Source of the DNA: Oscillospiraceae bacterium
GTDB lineage: Bacteria > Bacillota > Clostridia > Oscillospirales > Oscillospiraceae
Direction: 5' to 3'
DNA length: 63,881 nt
Assembly (NCBI GenBank): GCA_022800755.1
Contig: JAAWQX010000011.1
Coordinates: 1-63,881 of the forward strand
Position 1 is the first letter of the stretch; every line of letters begins with the position of its first letter. Both the position numbers and the translations under genes were made by a program. The notes below the pieces were generated by a model, which was not told where the DNA came from, did no database searches, and saw nothing but the letters and a program-made list of their open reading frames with translations. Positions 40,441 through 48,914 of this stretch are shown here, one piece after another.

Positions 40441-40935
40441 TCAAACATTGAATTCCGCTTCCGCGGCCGCGTTTTTGTCCAATACCTTTTTCGTATCCGC
40501 AATGCGCTTGTCCAAAAGTTTTTGGGCCAGGCCCTCATCTTCAATGGCAAGCATCTCAATAGACAGCAAAGCGGCATTGACCGCCCCATCGACCGCCACC
40601 GTAGCAACAGGAATGCCCGATGGCATCATCACGGTGGAATACAGGGCGTCAACGCCGTCTAATGCGCCGGAGCGCATAGGGATACCGATGACCGGCAAAG
40701 TGGTGTTCGCCGCGATGGCTCCCGCCAGGTGCGCCGCCATGCCCGCCGCGCAGATGATCGCGCCAAAGCCATTGGCCCGGGCATTTTCCGCGAATTCCTT
40801 CGCCTGAACAGGGGTACGGTGGGCGGAATAAATGTGTACCTCATACGGCACGCCGAACTCCTTCAGCGTGTCGATGGCCTTTTTCACCACCGGCAGGTCG
40901 CTGTCACTGCCCATCATGACGCCGATTTTTTTCAT
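40441..40935 (-). CDS. purE: N5-CAIR mutase or AIR carboxylase PurE
   Basis: A 164-residue PurE with GSDSDLPV, YSAHRTP and the IPMRSGALDGVDALYS loop. Class I PurE works with PurK (N5-CAIR synthetase); class II carboxylates AIR directly. purK is not in the window, so the class cannot be settled from context. Start at 40935 by GGGGAGATG; the upstream extension covers the promoter. Confidence 0.95.
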   Translation of the reverse strand: MKKIGVMMGSDSDLPVVKKAIDTLKEFGVPYEVHIYSAHRTPVQAKEFAENARANGFGAIICAAGMAAHLAGAIAANTTLPVIGIPMRSGALDGVDALYSTVMMPSGIPVATVAVDGAVNAALLSIEMLAIEDEGLAQKLLDKRIADTKKVLDKNAAAEAEFNV

Positions 40936-40965
40936 CACGCATCTCCCCTTTTTCGGTATGCTTCT

Positions 40966-40994
40966 ATGATAAAGGAAATTGTCTAAATGTGCAA
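40966..40994 (-). promoter_or_regulatory. Promoter of purE-purC
   Basis: On the minus strand TTGCAC (40989-40994), a 17-bp spacer and TATCAT (40966-40971), giving a leader of about 25 bases. No purine riboswitch fits in this short leader. Confidence 0.55.
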
Positions 40995-41118
40995 TGCCCT
41001 TTTTCGTAGATAATTCAAAATTTTCTGTCGTTTCTTTGGGCATTGTGTTAGAACCGCCAGATTATGGAAACCAAGCCCCCATCGCTTCACAGAATTCGGC
41101 ACCGCAGCGCATCCCCCT

Positions 41119-41165
41119 AAAACAAAAGGTTTCGCCCGCAAATTGCGGGCGAAACCTTTTGTTTT
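41119..41165 (-). terminator. Long terminator of rpsF-ssb-rpsR overlapping the rpsR stop
   Basis: A nearly perfect 23-bp stem (41119-41141 with 41143-41165) with a GC-rich top (TTTCGCCCGCAA) and A/T-rich base. Its end overlaps the rpsR stop codon (41164-41166). Confidence 0.9.
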
Positions 41166-41403
41166 AATCAGTAACGTAAGGCAGCAGCGCTACCTGACGG
41201 GCGCGCTTGATCGCCTCAGTCAACTGACGCTGATGCATCGCGCAGGTGCCGGTAGCCCGACGGGGCAGGATCTTGCTGCGGTCGGACATGTACCGTTTCA
41301 ACTTCGCGGTGTCTTTATAATCGATATACGTGCATTTATCCACGCAGAACTGGCAAACTTTTCTCCGCTTGCGGTTCTTCGGATTGTTCTTATCGAAAGC
41401 CAA
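41164..41403 (-). CDS. rpsR: 30S ribosomal protein S18
   Basis: A 79-residue S18 with the typical core [39 protein letters not shown] and [13 protein letters not shown]. It is the C+ form with four cysteines suited to zinc binding. A TTG start at 41403 is chosen because GGAGG is 8 bases before it, while an in-frame TTG at 41409 would be only 2 bases away. Last gene of rpsF-ssb-rpsR. Confidence 0.95.
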   Translation of the reverse strand: MAFDKNNPKNRKRRKVCQFCVDKCTYIDYKDTAKLKRYMSDRSKILPRRATGTCAMHQRQLTEAIKRARQVALLPYVTD

Positions 41404-41456
41404 GGTCAAAACCTCCTTTGATCAAAATGAAAAGTACCGGTCTGTTTCAGACCGTA

Positions 41457-41942
41457 TCAGAACGGCAGATCGCCGTCGTCATCCTCCAACTCTGCGAAAG
41501 CGGAGGACCCGCCGCCGTAGCTGGGAGCACTCTCCCGACGGGGCGCGTCATACTCCCGAGACGGAGCGTCGTAACCCTGGGACTGACTGCGGCCGCCGTA
41601 GCTTCCGCCCTCGTCCCGGCGCTTGCTCTCTCCAAAATAGACGTTATCCGCCACGACCTCGGCGCTTCTGCGCTTGTTGCCGTCACGGTCCGTCCAGTCA
41701 CGGATCTGCAGCCGGCCGGAAACCACCGCCATGCTGCCCTTCGTGAAGTATTTGGAGACAAACTCACCCGTTTGACGCCAAGCCACTACGTCGATAAAAT
41801 CGGTCTGCCGTTCGCCGCTGTCGCGGTTGGCGAAATCCCGGTCTACCGCCAGCGTGAAAGACGCCACGGGGGTCTGGGACTGGGTATAGCGCAACTCGGG
41901 GTCGCGGGTCATCCGTCCCATAATCGTGATGTGATTGAGCAT
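41457..41942 (-). CDS. ssb: Single-stranded DNA-binding protein
   Basis: A 161-residue SSB. The OB fold covers about 1-108 (MLNHITIMGRMTRDPELRY region, TDFIDVVAWR, GRLQIRDWTD). A Gly/Ser/Arg-rich linker follows and ends in the conserved acidic tip DDDGDLPF that recruits replication and repair partners. Between rpsF and rpsR, the standard bacterial order. Confidence 0.97.
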   Translation of the reverse strand: MLNHITIMGRMTRDPELRYTQSQTPVASFTLAVDRDFANRDSGERQTDFIDVVAWRQTGEFVSKYFTKGSMAVVSGRLQIRDWTDRDGNKRRSAEVVADNVYFGESKRRDEGGSYGGRSQSQGYDAPSREYDAPRRESAPSYGGGSSAFAELEDDDGDLPF

Positions 41943-41954
41943 GTTTTTGCCCCC

Positions 41955-42251
41955 TTATTCGCAGCGCAGAGTGATCATGCTGCGGATCACGCCCTCGGTA
42001 ATACCAAGGATACGATCCAACTCCGCGGGGAAGTCAGGGCCACTGACGAACTTCACCAGCACGTAATAACCCTCGGAAATGTAGTTGATCTCGTAAGCCA
42101 GCTTGCGCTTACCCATCTCCTCCATCTCGTCGATCGTGCCATTGGTCTCGATCAGCGTCTTGAACTTCTCTACGATTGCGGCAATGCCGTCCTCACCGAT
42201 ATTGGGGTCGATGATGTACATCAGTTCGTACTTTTCGCTTGATTTAGCCAT
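41955..42251 (-). CDS. rpsF: 30S ribosomal protein S6
   Basis: A 98-residue S6 with YELMYIIDPN, KRKLAYEI and YYVLVKF as core strands. Preceded by AAGGAGGTG. The ~70-base leader contains two small stems (a TTCG-type tetraloop stem near 42285-42300 and CCTGTC/GACGGG), which could be the S6:S18 autoregulatory site, but I cannot match the known motif with confidence. Confidence 0.96.
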   Translation of the reverse strand: MAKSSEKYELMYIIDPNIGEDGIAAIVEKFKTLIETNGTIDEMEEMGKRKLAYEINYISEGYYVLVKFVSGPDFPAELDRILGITEGVIRSMITLRCE

Positions 42252-42329
42252 GATTGCACCTCCTTATGGTCTGATTGGCCCTCACCCGAAGTGAGAGCAA
42301 GGAATACCCGTCTTTAGACAGGCTATATT

Positions 42330-42357
42330 ATTTTACACTTTTTCCCTGAAATGTCAA
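42330..42357 (-). promoter_or_regulatory. Promoter of rpsF-ssb-rpsR
   Basis: On the minus strand TTGACA (42352-42357), a 16-bp spacer and TAAAAT (42330-42335). Confidence 0.6.
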
Positions 42358-42371
42358 GGAAAATTTGAATT

Positions 42372-43712
42372 TCAGGCTGTTTTCCGGGTCATATGCAGCG
42401 CCAGCCCCACCATCAAACCCAACACCGCCGGGACCAGCCAGCCAAGGCCCAGGTCAAAAAACGGCAGCACTTTGCCGACGCCCGCAATGAGCCCGTCGAT
42501 GTGCAGCGCGCTCCGGGCGGCATCCGGCAAGGCTTTCAGGAAGTCCAGCACCGCCGGGATCAAAGTGCATACCGTGACGCACACGTATACCCGCCGGTCG
42601 TCTCCGAAAAAGCGGCCGCAAAGGCTCAAAAGGATCAGTGTGATGGCCAGGGGATACAGGAACATCAGCACCGGCAGAGAATAGGAAATGATCGCGTTCA
42701 GCCCGAGATTGGCGATCATCAGGGCGCCTACGCAGAAAATCACTGCCCAAGCCCGGTAACCGGGGCCTTTCGGGAACATACCCACAAAGGTCTCCGCGCA
42801 GCTGGTGATCAGGCCCACCGCCGTTTTCAAGCAGGCAAATGTCACCGTTACCGCCAGGATCCATCCGCCGGCTCTGCCGAAATAATGGTCCGCGATTAAT
42901 GCCAGCGCTTCTCCCCCGTTGGCGCTCGCCGGAAAAATCCCACGGCTTTGCGCGCCCATGAGGGCCGTCGCTACATAGATCACACCCATGAGCAGACAAC
43001 TGAAAATCCCGGCACGCACTGTACTTCCCGCGACAGCTTCCGGCTTCGTCACCCCCAGACCATGTATGACGTTCACCACGATGATACCGAATGCAAGGCC
43101 CGCCAAAGCGTCTAAGGTGTTATAACCCTCCAAAAAACCCGTAAAAAATGCATCATTCCCATAAGCACCCGTCGGCTCCACCGCTGAGACCTGTCCCATG
43201 GGGGACAGCAGCGCCCGTACCACAAGAATGCCCAAGCTCACAAGAAATATGGGGTTGAGCACCTTGCCGACCCATGTCAAAATGCCGCTGGGCCGCAGGG
43301 AGAAAAATAATACCGCCAGGAAAAATATACCTGAAAATACCGCCAATGCTAACGGACTTCCCCCCAGCATAGGCTCTACACCCACGGTGTATGACACCGT
43401 GGCGCAGCGGGGAATGGCAAAAAACGGTCCGATGGTCAGATACAGCGCGCAGGTGAAAAACACACTGTACCGTCGGCCCACCCGGGCACTCAGCTCTGCC
43501 AGTCCGCCGCACCGGCTGATGCCCAGCGCGGCAACGCCCAGTAACGGCAGTCCTACGCCTGTGACCAGAAAGCCAAGTACCGCCTGCCATAGGTTCTGTC
43601 CCGCCAATTGTCCCATGGATACGGGAAAGATCAGGTTCCCCGCACCGAAAAACAGGCCAAATAACATACTCGTGATCGTAAGGTATTCGCTGAAATGTAA
43701 TTTTTTCTCCAT
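42372..43712 (-). CDS. brnQ: Branched-chain amino acid carrier (BrnQ/LIVCS family)
   Basis: A 446-residue carrier with about twelve membrane helices for sodium- or proton-coupled uptake of Leu, Ile and Val. The start FLFGAGNLIFP-like segment (LFFGAGNLIFPVSMG) and the TKPEAVAG loop are the family hallmarks. The start at 43712 follows AAAGGAG; an in-frame reading to 43766 includes the -10 box. Single gene. Confidence 0.93.
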   Translation of the reverse strand: MEKKLHFSEYLTITSMLFGLFFGAGNLIFPVSMGQLAGQNLWQAVLGFLVTGVGLPLLGVAALGISRCGGLAELSARVGRRYSVFFTCALYLTIGPFFAIPRCATVSYTVGVEPMLGGSPLALAVFSGIFFLAVLFFSLRPSGILTWVGKVLNPIFLVSLGILVVRALLSPMGQVSAVEPTGAYGNDAFFTGFLEGYNTLDALAGLAFGIIVVNVIHGLGVTKPEAVAGSTVRAGIFSCLLMGVIYVATALMGAQSRGIFPASANGGEALALIADHYFGRAGGWILAVTVTFACLKTAVGLITSCAETFVGMFPKGPGYRAWAVIFCVGALMIANLGLNAIISYSLPVLMFLYPLAITLILLSLCGRFFGDDRRVYVCVTVCTLIPAVLDFLKALPDAARSALHIDGLIAGVGKVLPFFDLGLGWLVPAVLGLMVGLALHMTRKTA

Positions 43713-43735
43713 GTTCCTTCTCCTTTGATAGGTAT

Positions 43736-43763
43736 AGTATACAGGAAATGGGAAAAAAGTCCA
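43736..43763 (-). promoter_or_regulatory. Possible promoter of brnQ
   Basis: On the minus strand TGGACT (43758-43763), a 16-bp spacer and TATACT (43736-43741). Confidence 0.4.
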
Positions 43764-43773
43764 CATGATAATC

Positions 43774-44002
43774 TCACTTCAAGAATTGAAACAAGTCAAC
43801 AAGCGCAACAGCCAGTCCGGCACGGGACAGATGAGAAAAGGGCTGGAAGTCGTCAAACAAGCCCATATCTATGGCCCAGGCCACATCGGTGAACGGTATG
43901 GGCGCAGTTGTCTCCGGTGTGCCGCACATCCGACATCAGTACAATCACGTCCCGGATATACTTTCCCACAGTCCCCATATTTCGCTCATCCCGCTCCAGG
44001 TA
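43774..44002 (-). pseudogene. Decayed gene remnant with SLH-like end
   Basis: The 300-base gap between brnQ and nifJ is not random. On the minus strand a frame ending at 43774 reads ETTAPIPFTDVAWAIDMG, then LFDDFQPFSHLSRAGLAVAL and a short tail, which follows the SLH-domain pattern (FTDV, GLF-D-x-F-x-P, L-S/T-R-A). Upstream (to 44002) a different frame gives a coherent stretch YLERDERNMGTVGKYIRDV. A frameshift near 43930 joins them. This looks like the 3' remnant of a lost SLH surface protein. The plus-strand ORF over the same bases shows no family likeness. Confidence 0.35.
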
Positions 44003-44017
44003 CTCTCACGTCAAAAC

Positions 44018-44049
44018 AAAAAGGCACCTGCCAAAGCAGGTGCCTTTTT
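44018..44049 (-). terminator. Terminator of nifJ
   Basis: AAAAAGGCACCTGC (44018-44031) pairs perfectly with GCAGGTGCCTTTTT (44036-44049), just after the nifJ stop. Confidence 0.9.
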
Positions 44050-44067
44050 GCTTCTTGATTTGATCTA

Positions 44068-47000
44068 TTATTTGCCGTAGACCTCTTTCAGCTTGAGCAG
44101 ATGCTCATAACGGGCCTTGGCGTTTTCCTCGCTGGCCTGGAACAGCCGGTCGGCGCGCTCCGGGAACTCACGGGTCAGCCGCTCATACCGGGCCTCGCCC
44201 ATGAGGAAGCTACGGTAACCGTCTTTCGGTTCGCCGCTGTCCAGAACGAACTTGTCGCCCTCGGCGGCGGGGTTGTACCGGAACAGGTTCCAGTAGCCGC
44301 ATTCCACGGACTTCTTCATTTCCTTCTGGCAGTTCTCCATGCCGCCCTTGATGGAGTGCATCTCGCAGGGCGAGTACGCCACGATCAAAGACGGGCCGGG
44401 ATAGGCTTCCGCCTCCTTGATGGCCTTGATGGTCTGCGCCGGGTTCGCACCCATGGCGATCTGCGCGACGTATACATACCCATAAGTCATGGCCATTTCG
44501 GTCAAGGACTTGTTCTTGATTTCCTTGCCCGCTGCGGCGAACTGCGCCACTTGGCCGATACCGGAAGCCTTAGATGCCTGTCCGCCTGTATTGGAGTATA
44601 CCTCGGTATTGAACACGAACACATTCACGTCCTCGCCGGAAGCGATGACATGATCCAGTCCACCGTAACCGATATCGAATGCCCAGCCGTCGCCGCCGAA
44701 GATCCAGCAGGACTTCTTGTTCAGATAATCCTTCTGGTCCAAAATCGCCTTGGCCAGCTTGCACGCATCGCAGTCGCAGAACTTCGCGCCGGTAGCCTTG
44801 AGTTCCTTGGCATGGCTCTGGAACTTGGGCAGATCGTCGCCAAACACGGCCTTGGCTTCCTCGCTGGAAGTAAACGCCACAATGTCATCTACGCTCAGCA
44901 GGGATTCTTCCAGCAGCGCAATATAGTTCTTCGCCGCTTCCTGGTTCGCCTCGCCGTCGTCATAGGTGTCCAGCCACTTCTGTGCAGCGTCCTTCAAGCC
45001 CTCATAGGTGTGGGGCACCGCGATGAGCTGCTCGGTCTTCTCTTTCAGATTCTCCCGAATGACTTTCTGGCCCAGATACATGCCCAAGCCATGCTCGGCG
45101 TTATCCTCGAACAGGGAGTTCGCCCAAGCAGGGCCTTTCCCCTCTTTATTCACCGTGTACGGAGACGTCGCCGCCGGGCCGCCCCAGATGGAAGAACAAC
45201 CAGTGGCGTTGGAGATCATCATATGGTCGCCGAACAACTGCGTAATGAGCCGGGCATAGCTGGTCTCGGCACATCCAGCGCAGGAGCCGGAGAACTCCAG
45301 ATAGGGCTGCTTGAACTGGCTGCCCTTGACGGTATCGTCCGCCACATCATTTTTCTGGCTGACCTTGCTAACCATGTAATTAAACACGGGCTGCTGGTCC
45401 TCTTGGCTCTCCATGGCGACCATTTCCAGAGAATTCGTGGGGCAGATGCCGGCGCACACGCCGCAGCCCATGCAATCCAGCGGGCTGACAGACAGGGCGT
45501 ACTGGTACACGCCCTTACCCTTTCCGGCCTTAAACGGCACGATCTTGGCGCTTTCCGGCGCGGCCTTGGCTTCTTCATCCGTCAACGCAAACGCACGGAT
45601 GGTCGCATGAGGGCAGACGTAGGAGCACTGGTTGCACTGCACGCAGGTCTCAGGATTCCACGTGGGTACCAGCACAGACACACCGCGCTTCTCAAAGGCG
45701 GCCGCGCCCAGTTCAAAGGTGCCGTCCACATGGTCAACAAACGCGGAGACCGGCAGGCTGTCGCCGTCCATCTTGCCTACAGGCTCCATAATGTTCCGCA
45801 CCATCTTCACCGTCTCGGCCTTGCCCTCCAGCGGGAGCCGGTCAGCGGTATCCTGGGCATTGGCCCAATCCGCGGGAACAGCAATCTTATGGAACGCGGT
45901 CGCACCCAAATCGATGGCTTTATGGTTCAGATCCACTACGTCTTGCCCCTTTTTCAAGTAGGATTTCGTAGCGGCCTTCTTCATATAATCAATGGCCTGC
46001 TCCTGGGGCATGACATTGGCCAGGGCAAAGAACGCGGACTGCAAAATGGTATTGGTCCGCTTGCCCATACCGATATCCATAGCCAGATCGATGGCATTGA
46101 TGGTATATACATTAATATGATTGTCGGCAATATACCGCTTGGACGCCGCGTCCAGATGATGGGCTAACTCTTCCTCGCTCCACTGGCAGTTGATGAGGAA
46201 CGTGCCGCCGGGCTTCACGTCCCGGACAATGGGGAAGCCCTTGGTGATATACGCCGGCGTATGGCAGGCAACGAAGTCCGCCTGATTGATATAGTACGGG
46301 CTCTTAATGGGGTTGTCGCCGAAGCGCAGGTGGCTGATGGTCACGCCGCCGGTCTTTTTGGAGTCATACTGGAAATAGGCCTGCACATACTTATCCGTAT
46401 GGTCGCCGATGATTTTGATGGAGTTCTTATTGGCGCCCACGGTTCCGTCGCCGCCCAGACCCCAGAACTTGCACTCGATGGTGCCCGCCGCCGCGGTATT
46501 GGGCGCGGGGACTTCCGGCAAGGACAGGTGGGTAACGTCATCCTCGATGCCCACAGTGAACTGCAGCTTGGGATGCGCGCTTTTCAGTTCCTCGTACACA
46601 GCGAACACGCTGGACGGCGGGGTATCCTTGCTGCCCAGACCGTAGCGTCCGCCGATAACCGTGGTATTCGCCATCCGGCCCGCCTGAGCCAGTGCGGTGA
46701 CCACGTCCAGATACAACGGCTCGCCCTGGGCGCCGGGCTCCTTGGTGCGGTCCAGCACCGCGATCTTCTTCGCCGTAGCCGGGATGGCAGCAATGAGCTT
46801 GTCCGCCCGGAAGGGACGGTACAGCCGCACCTTCACCAGACCGACCTTCTCCCCCTTGGCGGTGAGATAATCGATGACTTCCTCCGCCACGTCGCAGATA
46901 GACCCCATGGCCACAATGACCCGCTCCGCATCCGGCGCGCCGTAGTAGTTGAACAGCTGGTAATTGGTCCCCAGCTTGTCATTGATCTTGCCCATATACT

Positions 47001-47742
47001 CTTCCACGATCTCAGGGATCGCGTCATAATACTTGTTGGACGCCTCCCGGTTCTGGAAGAAGATATCGCCGTTCTCATGGGAACCGCGCATGGTGGGATG
47101 CTCGGGATTTAGCGCCCGGGCGCGGAACGCCTCTACCGCGTCCATGTCGCACATCTCCGCCAAATCGTCATAGTCCCAAACCTCGATCTTCTGCAATTCA
47201 TGGGACGTACGGAAGCCGTCAAAGAAGTTCATAAACGGCACCCGCCCCTTGATGGCCGCCAAATGCGCCACAGGGCTGAGGTCCATGACCTCTTGCACAT
47301 TGCTCTCCGCTAGCATGGCAAAACCGGTCTGGCGGCAGGCGTAAATATCGCTCTGGTCACCGAAAATGCTCAGCGCGTGGGACGCCAGCGCCCGGGCGGT
47401 GACATGGAACACGCCGGGCAGCAATTCGCCGGCGATCTTGTACATATTGGGGATCATCAGCAGCAATCCCTGGGAAGCGGTGTAGGTAGTGGTCAGCGCG
47501 CCGGCATTCAACGCGCCGTGCACCGCGCCTGCCGCGCCGGATTCCGCCTGCATCTCCTGGACCTTCACCGTAGTGCCGAAGATATTCTTCTGCCCCGCCG
47601 CGGCCCACTGGTCCACGAAGTCTGCCATGGGGCTGGACGGCGTGATGGGATAGATGGCCGCTACTTCGGTGAACGCGTAGGACACGTGCGCCGCGGCGTT
47701 ATTGCCATCCATCGTTTTCAATTCTCTTTTGACTTTTGACAT
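44068..47742 (-). CDS. nifJ: Pyruvate:ferredoxin (flavodoxin) oxidoreductase, single-chain
   Basis: A 1224-residue oxygen-sensitive enzyme oxidising pyruvate to acetyl-CoA and CO2 with reduction of ferredoxin. Domain order is complete: pyrimidine-binding domain (GNNAAAHVSYAFTEVAAIYP region), transketolase C-like and gamma-type domains, a two-cluster ferredoxin insert (CVQCNQCSYVCPHAT and CMGCGVCAGICPTNS), and the C-terminal TPP-binding domain (GDGWAFDIGYGG). It is the central catabolic step in anaerobic clostridia. The start at 47742 is chosen because GAGGAG is 8 bases before it; the GTG at 47751 is too close to it. Strong own promoter. Confidence 0.97.
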   Translation of the reverse strand: MSKVKRELKTMDGNNAAAHVSYAFTEVAAIYPITPSSPMADFVDQWAAAGQKNIFGTTVKVQEMQAESGAAGAVHGALNAGALTTTYTASQGLLLMIPNMYKIAGELLPGVFHVTARALASHALSIFGDQSDIYACRQTGFAMLAESNVQEVMDLSPVAHLAAIKGRVPFMNFFDGFRTSHELQKIEVWDYDDLAEMCDMDAVEAFRARALNPEHPTMRGSHENGDIFFQNREASNKYYDAIPEIVEEYMGKINDKLGTNYQLFNYYGAPDAERVIVAMGSICDVAEEVIDYLTAKGEKVGLVKVRLYRPFRADKLIAAIPATAKKIAVLDRTKEPGAQGEPLYLDVVTALAQAGRMANTTVIGGRYGLGSKDTPPSSVFAVYEELKSAHPKLQFTVGIEDDVTHLSLPEVPAPNTAAAGTIECKFWGLGGDGTVGANKNSIKIIGDHTDKYVQAYFQYDSKKTGGVTISHLRFGDNPIKSPYYINQADFVACHTPAYITKGFPIVRDVKPGGTFLINCQWSEEELAHHLDAASKRYIADNHINVYTINAIDLAMDIGMGKRTNTILQSAFFALANVMPQEQAIDYMKKAATKSYLKKGQDVVDLNHKAIDLGATAFHKIAVPADWANAQDTADRLPLEGKAETVKMVRNIMEPVGKMDGDSLPVSAFVDHVDGTFELGAAAFEKRGVSVLVPTWNPETCVQCNQCSYVCPHATIRAFALTDEEAKAAPESAKIVPFKAGKGKGVYQYALSVSPLDCMGCGVCAGICPTNSLEMVAMESQEDQQPVFNYMVSKVSQKNDVADDTVKGSQFKQPYLEFSGSCAGCAETSYARLITQLFGDHMMISNATGCSSIWGGPAATSPYTVNKEGKGPAWANSLFEDNAEHGLGMYLGQKVIRENLKEKTEQLIAVPHTYEGLKDAAQKWLDTYDDGEANQEAAKNYIALLEESLLSVDDIVAFTSSEEAKAVFGDDLPKFQSHAKELKATGAKFCDCDACKLAKAILDQKDYLNKKSCWIFGGDGWAFDIGYGGLDHVIASGEDVNVFVFNTEVYSNTGGQASKASGIGQVAQFAAAGKEIKNKSLTEMAMTYGYVYVAQIAMGANPAQTIKAIKEAEAYPGPSLIVAYSPCEMHSIKGGMENCQKEMKKSVECGYWNLFRYNPAAEGDKFVLDSGEPKDGYRSFLMGEARYERLTREFPERADRLFQASEENAKARYEHLLKLKEVYGK

Positions 47743-47787
47743 TGATTCCACTCCTCAAGGATTTAGTCGGTCAGTTACACATTGGAA

Positions 47788-47816
47788 AGTATAACACAAT
47801 CACCATATTTTGTAAA
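47788..47816 (-). promoter_or_regulatory. Promoter of nifJ
   Basis: On the minus strand TTTACA (47811-47816), a 17-bp spacer and TATACT (47788-47793). No clear Rex operator (TTGTGAA-N4-TTCACAA type) was seen. Confidence 0.55.
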
Positions 47817-47936
47817 ACAAAGTTTGACAGGAAATTATCGCAAATTTCAAAAAATTTTCCCATATTTCTTATGCAACAAGGTCAAAAACAACGCAGACGG
47901 CCTCTTTGAAAAAGTGACCGCTCGATAAACCGAAAC

Positions 47937-48383
47937 TTATTTTCTCAGCCGCATATACAACAGCGGATACGGCCTGCCCGCTTCATCACGGACCGTCCGT
48001 TTATACGTCTCAAATCCAAGATGCTCATAAAATCCAACCGCTTGCGGGTTCTGCTCATTAACGGTCAGTTCCAGGACGCCATAGTCCTGAATCCCCAATT
48101 GAAGAAGCTGCTTCCCCAGCCCCCTGCTCCGCTCCGGCGGCAAGAGAAACAGCATTTCCAACCGACCATCCTCCACGCCCATAAAGGCAATCGGAGCACC
48201 CGATTCCCGTTCCGCAACGATCAAATGCGTCACGGCATTCAATGCCTGGGGAACATACTCCTTGATCTGCTTGATCTCCGCATCGGAAAGAAACAGGTGT
48301 GTGGCACGGACCGACGCTTCCCATACCATCAAGAGCTTTTGCATCAGTAAAGGCGTTCTCGTTTGCACTTCGTAGATATTCAT
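47937..48383 (-). CDS. GNAT-family N-acetyltransferase
   Basis: A 148-residue acetyltransferase. The acetyl-CoA segment MLFLLPPERSRGLGKQLL (R-x-x-G-x-G/A) and the ELTVNEQNPQAVGFYEHLGFE motif are typical of the family that includes small-molecule and toxin acetyltransferases. No antitoxin-like partner is next to it. Start preceded by GGGAG. Single gene with a promoter. Confidence 0.88.
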   Translation of the reverse strand: MNIYEVQTRTPLLMQKLLMVWEASVRATHLFLSDAEIKQIKEYVPQALNAVTHLIVAERESGAPIAFMGVEDGRLEMLFLLPPERSRGLGKQLLQLGIQDYGVLELTVNEQNPQAVGFYEHLGFETYKRTVRDEAGRPYPLLYMRLRK

Positions 48384-48418
48384 ACCGATCTCCCATAAAT
48401 CGCAAATTATTGTTTTTC

Positions 48419-48447
48419 ATTGTAACGTACTGCGGTTTCTAAATCAA
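48419..48447 (-). promoter_or_regulatory. Promoter of the GNAT gene at 48 kb
   Basis: On the minus strand TTGATT (48442-48447), a 17-bp spacer and TACAAT (48419-48424). Confidence 0.5.
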
Positions 48448-48472
48448 CCGGCTTTTGCGGAAAAATCCCATC

Positions 48473-48501
48473 TTGTGCTTTTCCAAAATATGTATTATAA
48501 T
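48473..48501 (+). promoter_or_regulatory. Promoter of asp23-fakA
   Basis: TTGTGC (48473-48478), a 17-bp spacer and TATAAT (48496-48501), about 35 bases before the start at 48537. Confidence 0.6.
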
Positions 48502-48536
48502 GATTAAGATTAGGCTTTACGAAAGGAGCTGTCATT

Positions 48537-48887
48537 ATGGTGCGTATCGATACCCCCAACGGGTGCATCAGTATTTCAAACGAAGTGTTCTCGAACCTGT
48601 CCGGCGACGCGGCGACCAACTGCTTCGGCGTGAAGGGCATGGCCGGAAAAAATAAGGAGGGCATCTTCCAGCTTTTGAAGCGGGAATCCATGTCTAAGGG
48701 CGTTTTCGTAAAATATGACGAGGCCGGCGCGCTCATCATTGAACTGCATATCGCCATCGATCAAGGCGTAAATGTGACCACGATCTGCCGGGAAATCATG
48801 AAAGAAGTCAGCTATAAGGTGGCCAGCGCCACCGGGGTCCCCGTGGCCCGGGTGGACATATTTGTGGACACCATGATCCTGGGCTGA
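48537..48887 (+). CDS. Asp23/Gls24-family protein (YloU-like)
   Basis: A 116-residue cytoplasmic protein of the Asp23/Gls24 family, with the characteristic CFGVKGM-type segment, ELHIAIDQGVN and the late VARVDIFVD strand. In Firmicutes the gene sits before the DAK2/fatty-acid-kinase gene, as it does here (28-base gap). The role is linked to envelope stress and membrane-associated complexes but is not settled. Confidence 0.9.
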   Translation: MVRIDTPNGCISISNEVFSNLSGDAATNCFGVKGMAGKNKEGIFQLLKRESMSKGVFVKYDEAGALIIELHIAIDQGVNVTTICREIMKEVSYKVASATGVPVARVDIFVDTMILG

Positions 48888-48914
48888 CCACACCTGGATA
48901 AAGGAGCTGAAACT

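Noticed and set aside
40936-41043. Purine riboswitch or longer purE start
   Set aside because: The promoter falls inside this stretch, leaving a leader of about 25 bases, too short for a riboswitch.
43765-44058. 97-codon plus-strand ORF between brnQ and nifJ
   Set aside because: No ribosome site, no family likeness, and it runs through the nifJ terminator; the minus-strand SLH-like remnant explains the sequence better.
44101-46167. 688-codon plus-strand ORF over nifJ
   Set aside because: It is an antisense shadow of a highly biased coding sequence; all ferredoxin and TPP motifs are on the minus strand.
47937-48383. Toxin-antitoxin GNAT toxin
   Set aside because: No ribbon-helix-helix antitoxin gene precedes it; it is a single gene with its own promoter.
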